The position numbers and the translations under genes are program-made. The notes beneath the pieces are model-generated. The model was not told where the DNA came from and did not search any database. It saw nothing but the letters and a program-made list of their open reading frames with translations. DNA of 64,000 nt from Pandoraea cepalis (GTDB taxonomy: Bacteria; Pseudomonadota; Gammaproteobacteria; Burkholderiales; Burkholderiaceae): contig NZ_CABPSL010000001.1 in the NCBI RefSeq assembly GCF_902459665.1, positions 310,001-374,000 on the forward strand, read 5' to 3'. This document shows, one piece after another, positions 52,490 through 62,119 of this stretch. Each line of letters begins with the position of its first letter. Positions within the stretch are counted from its first letter, which is position 1.

Positions 52490-53217
52490 GTGGCGTCGTG
52501 CAGGATCACGCCGAGCGTGTGTCGATGGCCGCTGCGCACCCGGCTCACCCCGTGTCGCAGGTTGACGCGATACACCCCGCGCGTGCCGTTTACCGGACGG
52601 TGATGCACGGCGAACACGACCGCATCGCCGCGCGTGAGCGGCACCACCTCGGCGCGCGACTGCATGCGCGGGCGCTGTTCGGTGACGACGAACTCGCCGC
52701 CCGTGAAATCCTCGCCGGGCTGAGACAGGAGAATGGCCACCTGCAACGGGAAGACGTGTTCTCCGTAGAGGTCTTGATGCAGGCAATTGTAGTCGCCGGC
52801 CGCATAGCGCAGCAGCAATGGCGTGGGGCGGCGCTGACCTGCGCGGTGACATTGCGCGAGATAGTCGCGGTGTGTGGGCGGATATTGCGTGTCGATGCCC
52901 ATCGCCGCGTGCCAGCGGTGCGCGATATCGCGTAACGGCGCGTAGAACGCTTCACGCAACGCGGCGACCTGCGGCGGCAGCGGGTAAGCGAAGTACTGAT
53001 ATTCGCCCTGCCCGAACCCGTGACGCGCCATCACGATACGGCTGCGGAAACGCGGCGACGTGGGCGCAGTGCTCAGTGGCGCGCCGGTCTCGCCGTACAT
53101 CGCGCAAAGCGTGGCACACTCGCTCGCGTTCAGCAGTTGTGGAATGCGCGCCGCACCGTAGCCATTGAGTTCGTCTTCGAGGGCGGCCCAATCGAGCGAC
53201 AGCACGCGCGCGCTCAC
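52486..53217 (-). CDS. 2OG-Fe(II) oxygenase in the ada operon
   Basis: A 243-aa oxygenase of the prolyl-4-hydroxylase-like class. His147-x-Asp149 (LHQDLYGEH), a distal His in 205/206 and Arg217/Arg221 form the metal and 2OG site; TGGEFVVTEQ lies between. It starts at GTG 53217, which overlaps the ada stop (GTGA), and ends overlapping alkB. Genes of this kind between ada and alkB are found in several Burkholderiales; a DNA or protein substrate is possible but not shown. It is a distinct family from AlkB. Confidence 0.87.
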   Translation of the reverse strand: MSARVLSLDWAALEDELNGYGAARIPQLLNASECATLCAMYGETGAPLSTAPTSPRFRSRIVMARHGFGQGEYQYFAYPLPPQVAALREAFYAPLRDIAHRWHAAMGIDTQYPPTHRDYLAQCHRAGQRRPTPLLLRYAAGDYNCLHQDLYGEHVFPLQVAILLSQPGEDFTGGEFVVTEQRPRMQSRAEVVPLTRGDAVVFAVHHRPVNGTRGVYRVNLRHGVSRVRSGHRHTLGVILHDAT

Positions 53218-54419
53218 TGCGTCACCTGGGTCGTCGCGTCGGCACTTTCCTCGCCTTCATGGGCGAGCAAGGCGCGTTTGCGCTCGACGCCCCAGCGATA
53301 GCCCGACAGCGCGCCGTCTTGGCGCACGATGCGGTGGCACGGAATCACGACGGCCAACGGGTTCGATGCGCATGCCTGTGCTACCGCACGCACCGCACGA
53401 GAGGCCCCAATGCGCTCGGCGATCTGCGTGTAGCTGGCGGTCGCACCGGCAGGCACGTCGCGCAGCGCTTGCCACACGCGTTGCTGGAACGCCGTGCCGC
53501 GCACATCGAGCGGCAACGACAGACCGACGCGCGGCGACTCCACGAACCCCACCACCTGGGCCACCCATCGCTCGAACTCGGCGTCGGCCCCGACCAGTTC
53601 CGCATGCGGAAAGCGGTCTTGCAACGCCTTCACCAGCGTATCGGGGTCGTCGCCCAACGACACGGCACAGAGTCCGCGCGGCGTGGCGGCGACCAGCAAT
53701 GCGCCGAGCGAGCACTGCGCCACGGCGAAGCGGATCGATTCGGCCTTGCCGCCCGCGCGGTACGCCGCGGGCTTCATGCCGAGCAGGGTGTCGGCACTCG
53801 CGTAGAAGCGGCCGTTGGAATTGAAGCCTGCGTCGTAGTACGCCGACGTGACGCTCTCGGCGGCGGACAGTATGTCGCGCACACGCTCGGCGCGACGCGC
53901 GCTGGCATAAGCGCGTGGGGTCACGCCCGTGACTGCGCGAAACAGTCGGTGGAAATAGTGCGGGCTCAGGCCGGCCTCGGCCGCGAGCGCGTCCAGTCGC
54001 AGTGGCACCTCGGCCGCCTCGATCTGCCGGCAAGCGGCGCTCACCAGTGCGGCGTGACGGGCCTGGCGCGCGCCAGACGCGCCAAGCGCCGGCTGGCAAC
54101 GCTTGCAGGCACGAAAGCCCGCGCGCTCGGCTGCGGCGCTATCGGCATGGAACGTCACGTTTTCGCGCCGCGCGAGCCGCGCGCCACACGAGGGGCGGCA
54201 ATACACGCCGGTCGTACGCACGGCATAGAAGAATTGGCCATCCGCCTGTTTGTCGCGCGCCGCGACCGCGGCCCACTTGGCGTCGTCGGTCGCGTAGCGC
54301 GATTTGGCCGAAAGCTGGCTCGCCGGGACAGTCGGCGTCCGGGTCTGCGAACGACTCGGGCTGCCGGTCGGGGCGCCGGGCTGAAGGGGACGTTTGGCGG
54401 TCATTGGATAGGTGGGCAT
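53214..54419 (-). CDS. ada: Ada: bifunctional DNA methylphosphotriester acceptor/activator and O6-methylguanine methyltransferase
   Basis: A 401-aa Ada. The N-terminal zinc module has Cys74, Cys78, Cys105 and Cys108 (GVYCRPSC and CKRCQP); Cys74 corresponds to the methyl acceptor Cys38 of E. coli. An AraC-type domain (~120-220) follows, then the C-terminal MGMT domain with Cys361 in PCHRIV. Methylation of the N-terminus turns it into an activator of its own operon. GGAG nine bases before ATG 54419. About 40 extra residues precede the zinc module compared with E. coli. Confidence 0.95.
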   Translation of the reverse strand: MPTYPMTAKRPLQPGAPTGSPSRSQTRTPTVPASQLSAKSRYATDDAKWAAVAARDKQADGQFFYAVRTTGVYCRPSCGARLARRENVTFHADSAAAERAGFRACKRCQPALGASGARQARHAALVSAACRQIEAAEVPLRLDALAAEAGLSPHYFHRLFRAVTGVTPRAYASARRAERVRDILSAAESVTSAYYDAGFNSNGRFYASADTLLGMKPAAYRAGGKAESIRFAVAQCSLGALLVAATPRGLCAVSLGDDPDTLVKALQDRFPHAELVGADAEFERWVAQVVGFVESPRVGLSLPLDVRGTAFQQRVWQALRDVPAGATASYTQIAERIGASRAVRAVAQACASNPLAVVIPCHRIVRQDGALSGYRWGVERKRALLAHEGEESADATTQVTQ

Positions 54420-54507
54420 CGCAGGGGGCTCCGGACGACTGAGGACTTGCCTTCAGTGTAGGGAACGGGTCGCGATGCCGCGCTCCGTTTCTTGCTGTCG
54501 AATTCGG

Positions 54508-55497
54508 TCAGCCGCCCGGCGGCATCGTCGTGCCAAGCTTGGCCGCAAGGCTCATCACCATCACGAGCACGAGCGCCTCGATGGCGACCACGCGCGCGAA
54601 GGCCGTCGTATCCAGCGGCGTCTCGCCCGTGTCCAGCGCAAGACGCGGCAAGAAATGCCAACGGTTCCACGCACCCAGCAATGCGGCAAAGCCGACGAGC
54701 ACGAGCTTCGTGACGAGCCAGGCGAAGTACGGCGCGTTCTGGGGGGCGAACCACAGCGAGGGCGTCTCACCGAGGGTGCGCCATGCGTTGAACGCCCCCG
54801 TCACCAGCGCGACGACCATGGCCAGCGCGGCGACCGAGGAAAGCCGTTCGCCATACGCTGCCCGCGCGCCCACTGGCCAATGACGCCAGCCCGGGATCGC
54901 GCATCCGGCCACGAGCAGCGCGCCGGTCCATGAGGCCGCGGCGGCGACATGCAGCGTGTGAATGCCAACGGCGAGCCACGGCACGGCCGCATCGGCCGCG
55001 TGCCCCGTCCCGGCGCGGGCGAGCGCCAGCGTCACGGCGCCGGCGGCGTAGACCATGCGCGCATAGCGCTCCTGACGATGCTCGCGACGATGATGCCGGT
55101 CGCGAGGATCGTCGGCGATCGGCAGCGCCGCGCGCAGGCGGCGTCGCGCGTCGTACCAGGCCCAGACGCCCGCGCACAGCAGTGCGACGCCGAGCGCGGC
55201 GATCCATTGCATCCGGCCGAAGTGGGTTTGGGTGAGCACCACCCATACGTCGCCCATCATGGCGGCCGTGCTTTCCCAATCGCCGCCTGTCATCGCATCG
55301 GTGCTGGCGAACACGTAGGCGATCCACGCGAGTATGGCGAGGCCCGCCGCAAAGGCCGGCAGCACGCGCAGGGTGAGACCGCGCCGCACTGCGTGCGGAC
55401 TGCGCAGCAGCAGCACGCCGAGGGCCAGTGCCAGCGCGAGGTTTAGCAGCCCCGCGGTGGCAGGCTGCCAGGTGCCGGCGGCCAGATCGGCCGACAT
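54508..55497 (-). CDS. copD: Copper resistance membrane protein CopD
   Basis: A 329-aa inner-membrane protein with about eight helices, MSADLAAGTWQPATAGLLNL at the start and 'HTLHVAAAASWTGALLVAG' in the CopD domain, where His residues would bind copper. Its ATG overlaps the copC stop by one base (TGATG), so copper handling by CopC and CopD is translationally linked. CopD-type proteins take copper across the inner membrane or support periplasmic sequestration. Confidence 0.9.
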   Translation of the reverse strand: MSADLAAGTWQPATAGLLNLALALALGVLLLRSPHAVRRGLTLRVLPAFAAGLAILAWIAYVFASTDAMTGGDWESTAAMMGDVWVVLTQTHFGRMQWIAALGVALLCAGVWAWYDARRRLRAALPIADDPRDRHHRREHRQERYARMVYAAGAVTLALARAGTGHAADAAVPWLAVGIHTLHVAAAASWTGALLVAGCAIPGWRHWPVGARAAYGERLSSVAALAMVVALVTGAFNAWRTLGETPSLWFAPQNAPYFAWLVTKLVLVGFAALLGAWNRWHFLPRLALDTGETPLDTTAFARVVAIEALVLVMVMSLAAKLGTTMPPGG

Positions 55498-55907
55498 CAC
55501 TTCACGGAGAACTTGATGTTGCCCTGCGTGCGATGGCCGTCACTCGCGACGGCGACCCAATTCGCTTGATAGCGACCGGCGGCAAGCGCGGGAAGCGACA
55601 ACGTGAGCGTTTTGCGCGAGGCGTCGAGTTCGGCCTTGGCCTGCGTGACCGGCCTGCCCTGGGCGTCGACGACGCCAAGTTTCGAGAGCGCGCCTTCGAG
55701 CGTCGAGTCGAACGTTACGCGCACGGCCTTCGGCGCCGCGACACTCGCCTGCGCGGCCGGATCGCTCGAGACGACGTGCGCATGGGCCCATGCCCCCTGC
55801 GCGAACCCGGTCAAGCCGACCACGGTCGCCAGTGTGAGTCCGTGCGTCGCGCGACGCAGGAAGCCGGTGGCACGAGGAGCATGGGAAGCTTTCTTGGAAA
55901 TGCGCAT
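55497..55907 (-). CDS. copC: Periplasmic copper-binding protein CopC
   Basis: A 136-aa protein. The signal peptide ends at AWA-HAHVVSSDPAAQ, so the mature protein begins with His, the Cu(II) ligand of the CopC brace. A CopC beta-sandwich follows with 'VRVTFDSTLEGALSKL' and, near the end, 'WVAVASDGHRTQG' with the second His. The Met-rich Cu(I) site of some homologues is absent, so it is a Cu(II)-only type. The long open frame to 56297 was rejected because it crosses the divergent promoter. Confidence 0.92.
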   Translation of the reverse strand: MRISKKASHAPRATGFLRRATHGLTLATVVGLTGFAQGAWAHAHVVSSDPAAQASVAAPKAVRVTFDSTLEGALSKLGVVDAQGRPVTQAKAELDASRKTLTLSLPALAAGRYQANWVAVASDGHRTQGNIKFSVK

Positions 55908-56167
55908 ATCGAGTGGGCTAACGAGTTGGGTAATGATTTGAATATGCCGCGAAGACATTAGGGGGCGGTGTTCGCAGGCGAGCGGTAGGCCGAACGCGCT
56001 CGCACACGCCGCCGAGGCGCTCGCGTTGTCCTGCGCGCAGACGCGCTCAACGCCGCTCGCGCAGTATCGCAGACCTTGCAGACCGACGCAGCCATCTGCG
56101 GGTTCCCAGGGGGCCGCGTCTCGCGCGGCAATGTGTCGTGACGATGCCATCGACGCATGTTCGTTAT

Positions 56168-56186
56168 TTGCAACTGAGTTGCAAAA
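56168..56186. promoter_or_regulatory. Zur-like palindrome 1
   Basis: TTTGCAAC-TGA-GTTGCAAA is a perfect 8-bp-arm palindrome 154 bp before the COG0523 ATG. Together with the second copy 49 bp downstream it resembles the zinc-uptake-regulator sites of beta-proteobacterial zinc-starvation genes. Confidence 0.55.
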
Positions 56187-56216
56187 TTCCCTCGGTCTCA
56201 GTATCATCGCGCCATA

Positions 56217-56235
56217 TTGCAACTTGGTTGCATTA
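56217..56235. promoter_or_regulatory. Zur-like palindrome 2
   Basis: ATTGCAAC-TTG-GTTGCATT repeats the core TGCAAC...GTTGCA of the first box, with two terminal mismatches. The spacing of 49 bp (centre to centre) is about five helical turns, so both would face the same side. Confidence 0.55.
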
Positions 56236-56339
56236 ATCGAGCCGCAAATCGTGCGGCGTTGGGGACGGGCGAACGTGACGCGGGCTGTGTGCGCCATGCG
56301 CGCCGTGCCGAACCCACAAGATCACAGGACTTTGCTGCC

Positions 56340-57590
56340 ATGACGCTTCCTTCCGGGGCATTCGGCGACGCCGACCGTCGCCTGCCCGTCACCGTGCTGT
56401 CCGGCTTTCTCGGCGCCGGCAAGACCACGCTACTCAACCATGTGCTGCGCAATCGCGACGGCCTGCGTGTGGCGGTGCTCGTCAACGACATGAGCGAGGT
56501 GAACATCGATGCGTCGTTCGTGGAGCGCGGTGCGGCCAAGGCGGGCGCGGCGCTCTCGCGCACGCAGGAGCGTCTCGTCGAGATGAGCAACGGCTGCATC
56601 TGTTGTACGTTGCGCGAGGATTTGCTCATCGCGGTGCGCGATCTGGCGCAGGAGGGGCGCTTCGATTACCTGCTCATCGAGTCGACGGGTATTGCCGAGC
56701 CGATGCCGGTGGCCGCGACGTTTGAATTTCGCGATGAGGCGGGCAAATCGCTCGCCGACATCGCCCGTCTCGACACGATGGTAACGGTCGTCGACGCCCT
56801 CCATGTGCTGGAAGACTTCCACAGTGTCGACACGCTCTCGCAGCGCGGCGAGGTGGCCGGTGAGGAGGATGAGCGACGTCTGGCCGAACTGCTGACCGAG
56901 CAGATCGAGTTTGCGGATGTGGTGGTCGTGAGCAAGGGGGATCGCGTGGACGCGGCGCGGCTCGACGCCGTCAAGGCGCTGATCGCCGGTCTCAATCCGT
57001 CGGCCCGCATCGTGCTGGGCGAGCACGGACAGGTACCGCTCGCCGACGTACTGGGCACGGGACTTTTCGATCCCGAGCGGGCAGAGCGAATGGCCGGCTG
57101 GGCGCAGGCGCTCGAAGGCGAGCCTGTGTCAGAGGCCGACACCTACGGGGTGACGAGCTTTGTGCTGCGTCGTCGTGCGCCGTTGCATCCGGCGCGCTTT
57201 GCATCGTTCATGTCGCAGCCATTCGACGGTCTGATCCGTGCGAAGGGCTATGTCTGGGCCGCAAGTCACCCGGCGTGGGCGCTCGCGTACTCGCGCGCGG
57301 GCAATACGGCGACGCTGGAGCCGATGGGGCAGTGGTGGGCGGCCGTGGATCAGGCCGTATGGCCGCCCGAGGGCGATCCGCAGCGCGCCGCCATCGAGAC
57401 GAATTGGGAGGCGCCCTGGGGTGACCGCATCAACGAAGTGGTGTTCATCGGACGCGGCATGGATCGTGATGCTATTGAAAAGGCGTTCGATGCGTGCTGT
57501 CTGAGCGTGGTGGAACGCTCGCTCGGCGATGGCGCCTGGCGCGAGGACGCGCACGCGCTGCCGCTGTCCATCGAGGACGGGGACGCGTGA
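56340..57590 (+). CDS. COG0523 GTP-binding metallochaperone (CobW/ZigA-like)
   Basis: A 416-aa G3E-family GTPase. Walker A is in [15 protein letters not shown], the metal-binding CxCC is Cys86-Ile-Cys88-Cys89 ([11 protein letters not shown]), and the C-terminal CobW domain follows. Zur-controlled members (ZigA, YeiR) deliver zinc to essential enzymes during zinc starvation. The two Zur-like palindromes upstream support this over a cobalamin role. The start at ATG 56340 ([10 protein letters not shown]) begins the conserved N-terminus; the earlier open frame overlaps the palindromes. Confidence 0.9.
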   Translation: MTLPSGAFGDADRRLPVTVLSGFLGAGKTTLLNHVLRNRDGLRVAVLVNDMSEVNIDASFVERGAAKAGAALSRTQERLVEMSNGCICCTLREDLLIAVRDLAQEGRFDYLLIESTGIAEPMPVAATFEFRDEAGKSLADIARLDTMVTVVDALHVLEDFHSVDTLSQRGEVAGEEDERRLAELLTEQIEFADVVVVSKGDRVDAARLDAVKALIAGLNPSARIVLGEHGQVPLADVLGTGLFDPERAERMAGWAQALEGEPVSEADTYGVTSFVLRRRAPLHPARFASFMSQPFDGLIRAKGYVWAASHPAWALAYSRAGNTATLEPMGQWWAAVDQAVWPPEGDPQRAAIETNWEAPWGDRINEVVFIGRGMDRDAIEKAFDACCLSVVERSLGDGAWREDAHALPLSIEDGDA

Positions 57591-57707
57591 ACCGGTGAGC
57601 CGGGCACCGACGCGCGGTTGGGCGCTCCTGGTGTTCACGAATGGAGTGCTTGCCGAGATCGCCGAGTTGCTGGATTGGCACCGAATCCAGCGTGTCCCCA
57701 TCCCGCG

Positions 57708-58586
57708 CTATCGACGCTGCATGGGGGGCGATGGTTGCGCATAGGCCCTGGCCGCCGACAACTCGGCGATTTCAGTGGTAATCGCGTCTTGCCGGACGAT
57801 ACGAGACTCGCGCGTGAGCGCCGAAAGCTGGTCCCTCACGTGATGACTCGCCGAGAGCATCGCCGCCAGGCGCGCTGCATTTTCCGACGCGAACGATTGC
57901 ATCAGGCCTTCGCATAGCTCGAGGTACACATAGCGTTCGGTGAGCCCAGTCAGCAATACGTCGAGTGGAAGATTGACGAGCGGCGGCTGCCTGTGCGATG
58001 ACAGTCGGAATCGCGCGAACTCGAACGGCACGAGCTGGCGAGTCACGATGCGTTCGTCGAGGGCAGGGCCGGGCGTCGCATGGACGAGCCAAAGCGCCGA
58101 CGATGCATGATGGCGAAAACGCGAAAACACCGCATCGGCGATCTGTCCGGCCACCCGCATCGCGTCGTCCGCATGCGACGCCATCGGCACAGACAGCGCG
58201 TACGGCAATGCACGCTCTCGAGCCAGCATCGCGCCTCGCGTACCAACCACGAAGAGGTCGGCTGGCGCGTTCCCCTTCAGGCACTCGACCTTCGCGAGCA
58301 GATGCTCATTGAAGCCGCCAACGAAACCCTGCTCTGTGCACACGACGATCAGAATGCGGGTGCCGGTTTCCGCCGTTCCGGGATCGGTCGCGTCGTCTGA
58401 AGGCACGGCCGCCAGCACCCTGCCGATGGCATCGCCGACGATGGCTGCGCTCGAGCGAATACCGGCAAGCCGAGCCTGCGCCTCACGCTCGCGCGCTGCC
58501 GCAATGCCACGCATCGCACCAATCACCGCTTCGAGTTGCGTCGCTGACGCGGCGCGGCTCTCAATTTCACTGAGCTTGCTGGTCAT
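57708..58586 (-). CDS. atpG: N-ATPase gamma subunit
   Basis: A 292-aa gamma subunit (rotor shaft). N-terminal coiled coil 'IESRAASATQLEAVIGAMRG' and C-terminal coiled coil 'MLSASHHVRDQLSALTRESR' enclose the Rossmann-like middle with 'VVGTRGAM'. It is the last gene of the operon; the start at 58586 (MTSKLSEIES) is seven bases after the atpA stop. The sequence is quite divergent from the housekeeping gamma, as usual for N-ATPases. Confidence 0.9.
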   Translation of the reverse strand: MTSKLSEIESRAASATQLEAVIGAMRGIAAAREREAQARLAGIRSSAAIVGDAIGRVLAAVPSDDATDPGTAETGTRILIVVCTEQGFVGGFNEHLLAKVECLKGNAPADLFVVGTRGAMLARERALPYALSVPMASHADDAMRVAGQIADAVFSRFRHHASSALWLVHATPGPALDERIVTRQLVPFEFARFRLSSHRQPPLVNLPLDVLLTGLTERYVYLELCEGLMQSFASENAARLAAMLSASHHVRDQLSALTRESRIVRQDAITTEIAELSAARAYAQPSPPMQRR

Positions 58587-58593
58587 CGCGATA

Positions 58594-60153
58594 TCACCGC
58601 CCGGTACTCCCATTGACGTGCTCATGCACGGCCCGTTCGACAAGCGTGCGGATCCGCTCGACCTGATGCTTGCGCTGTGCGTCGTCGAGCGCGGACAACG
58701 GCCACGCCTCAGCGGCCGCATCGCGAGCCGCCTCGTCCGCGCGCTTCAGTTTGTCGCGAACCCAGGCGGTGACGTCGCGCGAGATGCCGTCGAAGACACC
58801 CTCATCCAGGGCCGCGAGCAACGCAATCTGATCGGCCACGCGCAATGCGCTGAAGCGCGGTTGTGTGATCAGCGCACGGATCCGCCTGCCCCGCTCGATT
58901 TTCGCGTTGACGCGCGCGTCAGCAAGACCGCCGAAATGGCTGAACATTTCGAGTTCGAGAAACTGCGCGTAGTCGAGCCGCAAACGACCCGCGACATCGC
59001 GCAGTGCCGCGCGCTGCGCCTTGCCACCGACGCGGCTCACGCTCAATCCGACATCCACTGCGGGCCGTTGATTCGCGGCGAAAAGCGCAGCGTCAAGCAC
59101 GATTTGTCCATCCGTGATCGAAATCAGGTTCGTCGGGATATACGCCGACAGATTGCCAGCGTGCGTCTCGGCGATCGGCAGCGCGGTCAGCGAGCCGCCG
59201 CCGAGCGCTGCCGACAACCTGGCCGCGCGTTCGAGCAGGCGCGCGTGCAGGTAGAAAATATCGCCGGGATACGCCTCGCGCCCGGGCGGCTCGCGCGTGA
59301 GCAACGCAAGCTCGCGATGCGTTGCCGCGTGCTTTGTCAAATCGTCGATCACGATCAACGCGTCCTGGCCGCGATCGCGAAAGAACTCGGCAATCGAAAA
59401 GCCCGCAAACGGCGCGATCCATTGCAGCCCGGGCGGCGTTGCCGCAGATGCCACGACGAAAATACAGCGCTCGGGCGCGCCGTGCTCGCGCACGGCATCG
59501 ATGGCGCGCTGCACCGCCGTGGAGCGTTGCCCGACCGCGACATACACGCAAATTACGTCGCTATGCTTCTGATTGACGATTGCATCGATGGCAAGGGAGG
59601 TCTTGCCAGTTGCGCGGTCTCCGATGATCAGCTCACGTTGGCCGCGTCCGATGGCAAAGAGCGCATCGACGACCAGTACACCTGTCTCGAGCGGCTCATG
59701 CACGACGTCGCGCTCGATGATTGCGGGCGCCGGGCGTTCCACGGGCAGGCGCGCTTCGCATTTGGGCGGCTCGCCTGCGTCCAGCGGTCTGCCAAGCGGA
59801 TCGACGACGCGTCCGAGCAGCGCATCGCCAACGGGTACGTCAAGCACGCGTCCGGTACGAACGACATGCATCCCGGCCCGCACTGGCGTGTCGCCGTCGA
59901 GTAGCACAATGCTGGCGGTGGTGTCGTCGAGCGAATGAATGAATCCGCGTGCGCCGCACTCGATCTCGACAACCTCGTCAAGCGCCGCGTCGGGCAGGCC
60001 CGAGAGAAACGCAATGCCGTCGGCGATCAGCTCGATGCGCCCGATGCTGGCCGCACTCGGTTCGGGAGTGAGGCGCTCGAGCGCGGCACGCTGGCGGGCG
60101 AGCCACCCGTCGGCCGCCGGGTCGTCGTTGACATCAGCGTTGGCGGCCGTCAT
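58594..60153 (-). CDS. atpA: N-ATPase alpha subunit
   Basis: A 519-aa alpha subunit. P-loop [10 protein letters not shown], Gln-rich '[13 protein letters not shown]' and '[12 protein letters not shown]' (Walker B) are present, as is the alpha signature '[22 protein letters not shown]'. The N-terminus is divergent and short of the delta-binding helix of standard alpha subunits, consistent with the absence of a delta gene. It overlaps atpF by about 20 bp; ATG 60171, six codons further out, is an equally possible start because neither has a clear SD. Confidence 0.92.
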   Translation of the reverse strand: MTAANADVNDDPAADGWLARQRAALERLTPEPSAASIGRIELIADGIAFLSGLPDAALDEVVEIECGARGFIHSLDDTTASIVLLDGDTPVRAGMHVVRTGRVLDVPVGDALLGRVVDPLGRPLDAGEPPKCEARLPVERPAPAIIERDVVHEPLETGVLVVDALFAIGRGQRELIIGDRATGKTSLAIDAIVNQKHSDVICVYVAVGQRSTAVQRAIDAVREHGAPERCIFVVASAATPPGLQWIAPFAGFSIAEFFRDRGQDALIVIDDLTKHAATHRELALLTREPPGREAYPGDIFYLHARLLERAARLSAALGGGSLTALPIAETHAGNLSAYIPTNLISITDGQIVLDAALFAANQRPAVDVGLSVSRVGGKAQRAALRDVAGRLRLDYAQFLELEMFSHFGGLADARVNAKIERGRRIRALITQPRFSALRVADQIALLAALDEGVFDGISRDVTAWVRDKLKRADEAARDAAAEAWPLSALDDAQRKHQVERIRTLVERAVHEHVNGSTGR

Positions 60154-60880
60154 CGCGAAGCAACCCGTCATGAATCTGTGCCAACCGATCTCGCCAACTA
60201 TTGCGGACTACGCCGTGCGTGCCCGACAACTCAAGTCCTGCGATCAGCGCTCGATCGACCTCGGTAGTGAATTCGACGCGGCGCCCTAGCGCGGTGGCGA
60301 GCGCTGCGGCGCACGCCGCACGTTCATCCATCGTCAATGCGCGCGGCGCTATGAGCCGCAGTGACGCGTCCTCGGCCATTTCTGCGCGCGCGGCCGGCGA
60401 CAGCAGGTGAACGCCATTCGCCAGTCCGGCGATGAACGCCGTCACGCGCATGCCATCGGGCAGTTGATCAAGCAACTTCGCGGCAATGTCGACGGCGAGC
60501 TGCAGCTTTTCCGACGCCGCCGCGTCGGCCTGCGACGCCCGCTCGCGCGCGATTTCCGCCGCAGCCTGGGCGCGAAGCCGAGACGCGTCTTCCTGCGCCG
60601 CGGCGAGCAGCGCCGCGCGCTGCGCTTGCGCTTCGCTCTCGACGTGCGCGAGCGTCTGTGCTCGCTGTGCGGCAAGTTGCTCGCGTTCGGCCTGCGCTGC
60701 ATCGCGCTCGGCCTGCGCCGCGAGCTTTGCGGCCGTCGCGTCGCTCATCAATGCATTGGCACTGGCCTGACGCTCGGCCATGATCTTCGCGACCGGACGG
60801 AACAAAAAGCGCGCGAGCAGCCACACCAGAATGAGCGCGTTGATCGTTTGCAGTGCCAGCGTCGACCAGTCGAGTTTCAT
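60134..60880 (-). CDS. atpF: N-ATPase b subunit with delta-like C-terminal extension
   Basis: A 248-aa peripheral-stalk subunit, far longer than the usual 156. [20 protein letters not shown] is the membrane helix, and residues ~40-145 are a long Ala/Gln/Glu coiled coil. The last ~80 residues ('[18 protein letters not shown]' and '[19 protein letters not shown]') look like the C-terminal domain of the delta subunit, which has no gene of its own here. It is therefore a b-delta fusion in function. ATG 60880 was chosen at the family start. Confidence 0.9.
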   Translation of the reverse strand: MKLDWSTLALQTINALILVWLLARFLFRPVAKIMAERQASANALMSDATAAKLAAQAERDAAQAEREQLAAQRAQTLAHVESEAQAQRAALLAAAQEDASRLRAQAAAEIARERASQADAAASEKLQLAVDIAAKLLDQLPDGMRVTAFIAGLANGVHLLSPAARAEMAEDASLRLIAPRALTMDERAACAAALATALGRRVEFTTEVDRALIAGLELSGTHGVVRNSWRDRLAQIHDGLLRDDGRQR

Positions 60881-60888
60881 CGCGCGCT

Positions 60889-61134
60889 CTATTTCACGAA
60901 TGGGTTCGCAAACAACAGCAGCAAGGCGACGACAAGGCAATAAATCGCCATGGTCTCGATCATGGCAAGCCCGACGAACAGTGTGCGCGATAACGTGCCC
61001 GCCGCATCAGGCTGGCGGGCGATGGCATCCATTGCGGCTGCGACCGCACGGCCCTCGGCAAGCGCAGGACCGATCGCGCCGAACGACACGGCCAGTGCCG
61101 CCGCGGCGATGCTGAAGATTTCAATGAGGCTCAT
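60889..61134 (-). CDS. atpE: N-ATPase c subunit
   Basis: An 81-aa hairpin proteolipid. Helix 1 contains [13 protein letters not shown] with Glu27; helix 2 contains [11 protein letters not shown] with Glu60, Thr61 and Tyr65. Glu60 is the ion-carrying carboxylate, and Glu27 occupies the position of Gln32 in the Na+-type Ilyobacter c subunit. The two-carboxylate pattern is typical of N-ATPases. It overlaps the start of no gene but follows atpB by overlap (61131-61134). Confidence 0.93.
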   Translation of the reverse strand: MSLIEIFSIAAAALAVSFGAIGPALAEGRAVAAAMDAIARQPDAAGTLSRTLFVGLAMIETMAIYCLVVALLLLFANPFVK

Positions 61135-61829
61135 GTCTGTCCTTTAGGCTTGTCGTGAACGGAAACGCCTGACTTGCCGACGGCCGCGCCGATGAAGACC
61201 ATCGCGAGCACCGCGAAAATGTAAGCCTGAACCGCGCCGGTCAGCAGGTCGAGCGCCATGAGCGGAATGGGCACGAGCAGCCCGGCGAGCGACAGCACGA
61301 TGCCGACCACGAAAACGCCGCTCATCACGTTGCCAAACAGGCGAACCACGAGCGAGAACGTTCGGGTGACTTGCTCGACGACGTTCAACGGAATCATCAC
61401 CCACGCCGGTTCGGCGAAGGTGGCAAGGTAGCCGCGAATGCCACGCGTGCGCACGCCGGACACGAGCGTCGCGGCAAGCACGAGCAGCGCGAGCGCGGCG
61501 TCGGTTTCCAGATGCGCGGTCGGCGGTTCAACCCCCGGAATGAGCGACGACCAGTTTGCGATCAAGACGAACAGGAACAAGGTGCCGATGAGCGAACGGT
61601 ACAGCGCGGGGTCGGTCTGCATCGTCGCGCGAATCTCAGTGTCGAGCGTGCCGACCAGCAGTTCGAGCGCGGTTTGCACGCGCGACGGCATGACGGACAG
61701 CTTGCGGGTCAGCAGCAGCGAGGCGCCCGCCATCGCGGCCATGATCGCCCACGTCACCACCACGGGCGCCGTGACGATCAGAGGGCCCGCTCGTAGCAGC
61801 GGCTCCGCGATGAATGGCGCGTGAATCAC
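61131..61829 (-). CDS. atpB: N-ATPase a subunit
   Basis: A 232-aa membrane subunit beginning with GTG 61829, which overlaps the atpR stop (GTGA). The stator arginine lies in [13 protein letters not shown], and '[20 protein letters not shown]' is the conserved last helix. It conducts ions to and from the c ring. The N-terminus ([15 protein letters not shown]) is shorter than in the housekeeping a subunit. The coupling to atpR suggests fixed stoichiometric synthesis. Confidence 0.92.
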   Translation of the reverse strand: MIHAPFIAEPLLRAGPLIVTAPVVVTWAIMAAMAGASLLLTRKLSVMPSRVQTALELLVGTLDTEIRATMQTDPALYRSLIGTLFLFVLIANWSSLIPGVEPPTAHLETDAALALLVLAATLVSGVRTRGIRGYLATFAEPAWVMIPLNVVEQVTRTFSLVVRLFGNVMSGVFVVGIVLSLAGLLVPIPLMALDLLTGAVQAYIFAVLAMVFIGAAVGKSGVSVHDKPKGQT

Positions 61830-62119
61830 GGTGCCACCCCCCGGCTTCGCAGCGCGACGCCACGCGCCCAGAGAAAGCCGCCGGTCCCGCCTAACAGGGC
61901 GAGCGCTCCCATTCTCGACAGCCCTACGAACACCGCGCCGGTGAGTGCGAGGCGCGCCAACTGTATCCCCAGCGCATGCGTCACGCGGCCTCGCGCGAAG
62001 CCCTCCACGGCCCAGTGCAGCGACGTGAAATGCAGCGCGCCAGCCAGCCGCCCCACCGCGACCCCGGCGGTCGCGAGCATGATGGTGTTGCCCCACGGCC
62101 ATAGGTTCAGGTCAATCAT
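61826..62119 (-). CDS. atpR: N-ATPase accessory membrane protein AtpR
   Basis: A 97-aa membrane protein found only in N-ATPase operons. MIDLNLWPWGNTIMLATAGV leads into three helices with 'ALHFTSLHWAVEGFARGR' in between, where conserved arginines are proposed to face c subunits during ring assembly. It overlaps atpQ upstream by 8 bp and atpB downstream by 4 bp. The function is inferred from operon position and family knowledge. Confidence 0.88.
   Translation of the reverse strand: MIDLNLWPWGNTIMLATAGVAVGRLAGALHFTSLHWAVEGFARGRVTHALGIQLARLALTGAVFVGLSRMGALALLGGTGGFLWARGVALRSRGVAP

Larger units (their letters stand above)
55908..56339. other. Divergent promoter region between copCD and the COG0523 gene
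   Basis: The 432-bp gap contains the two TGCAAC palindromes listed separately and no other gene I can support. GC content is lower near the palindromes (56160-56240), as expected for a promoter. No copper-responsive CueR- or CopR-type box is obvious. Confidence 0.5.

Noticed and set aside
58309-59904. Plus-strand open frame opposite atpA and atpG
   Set aside because: Antisense to conserved ATPase subunits; no family match.
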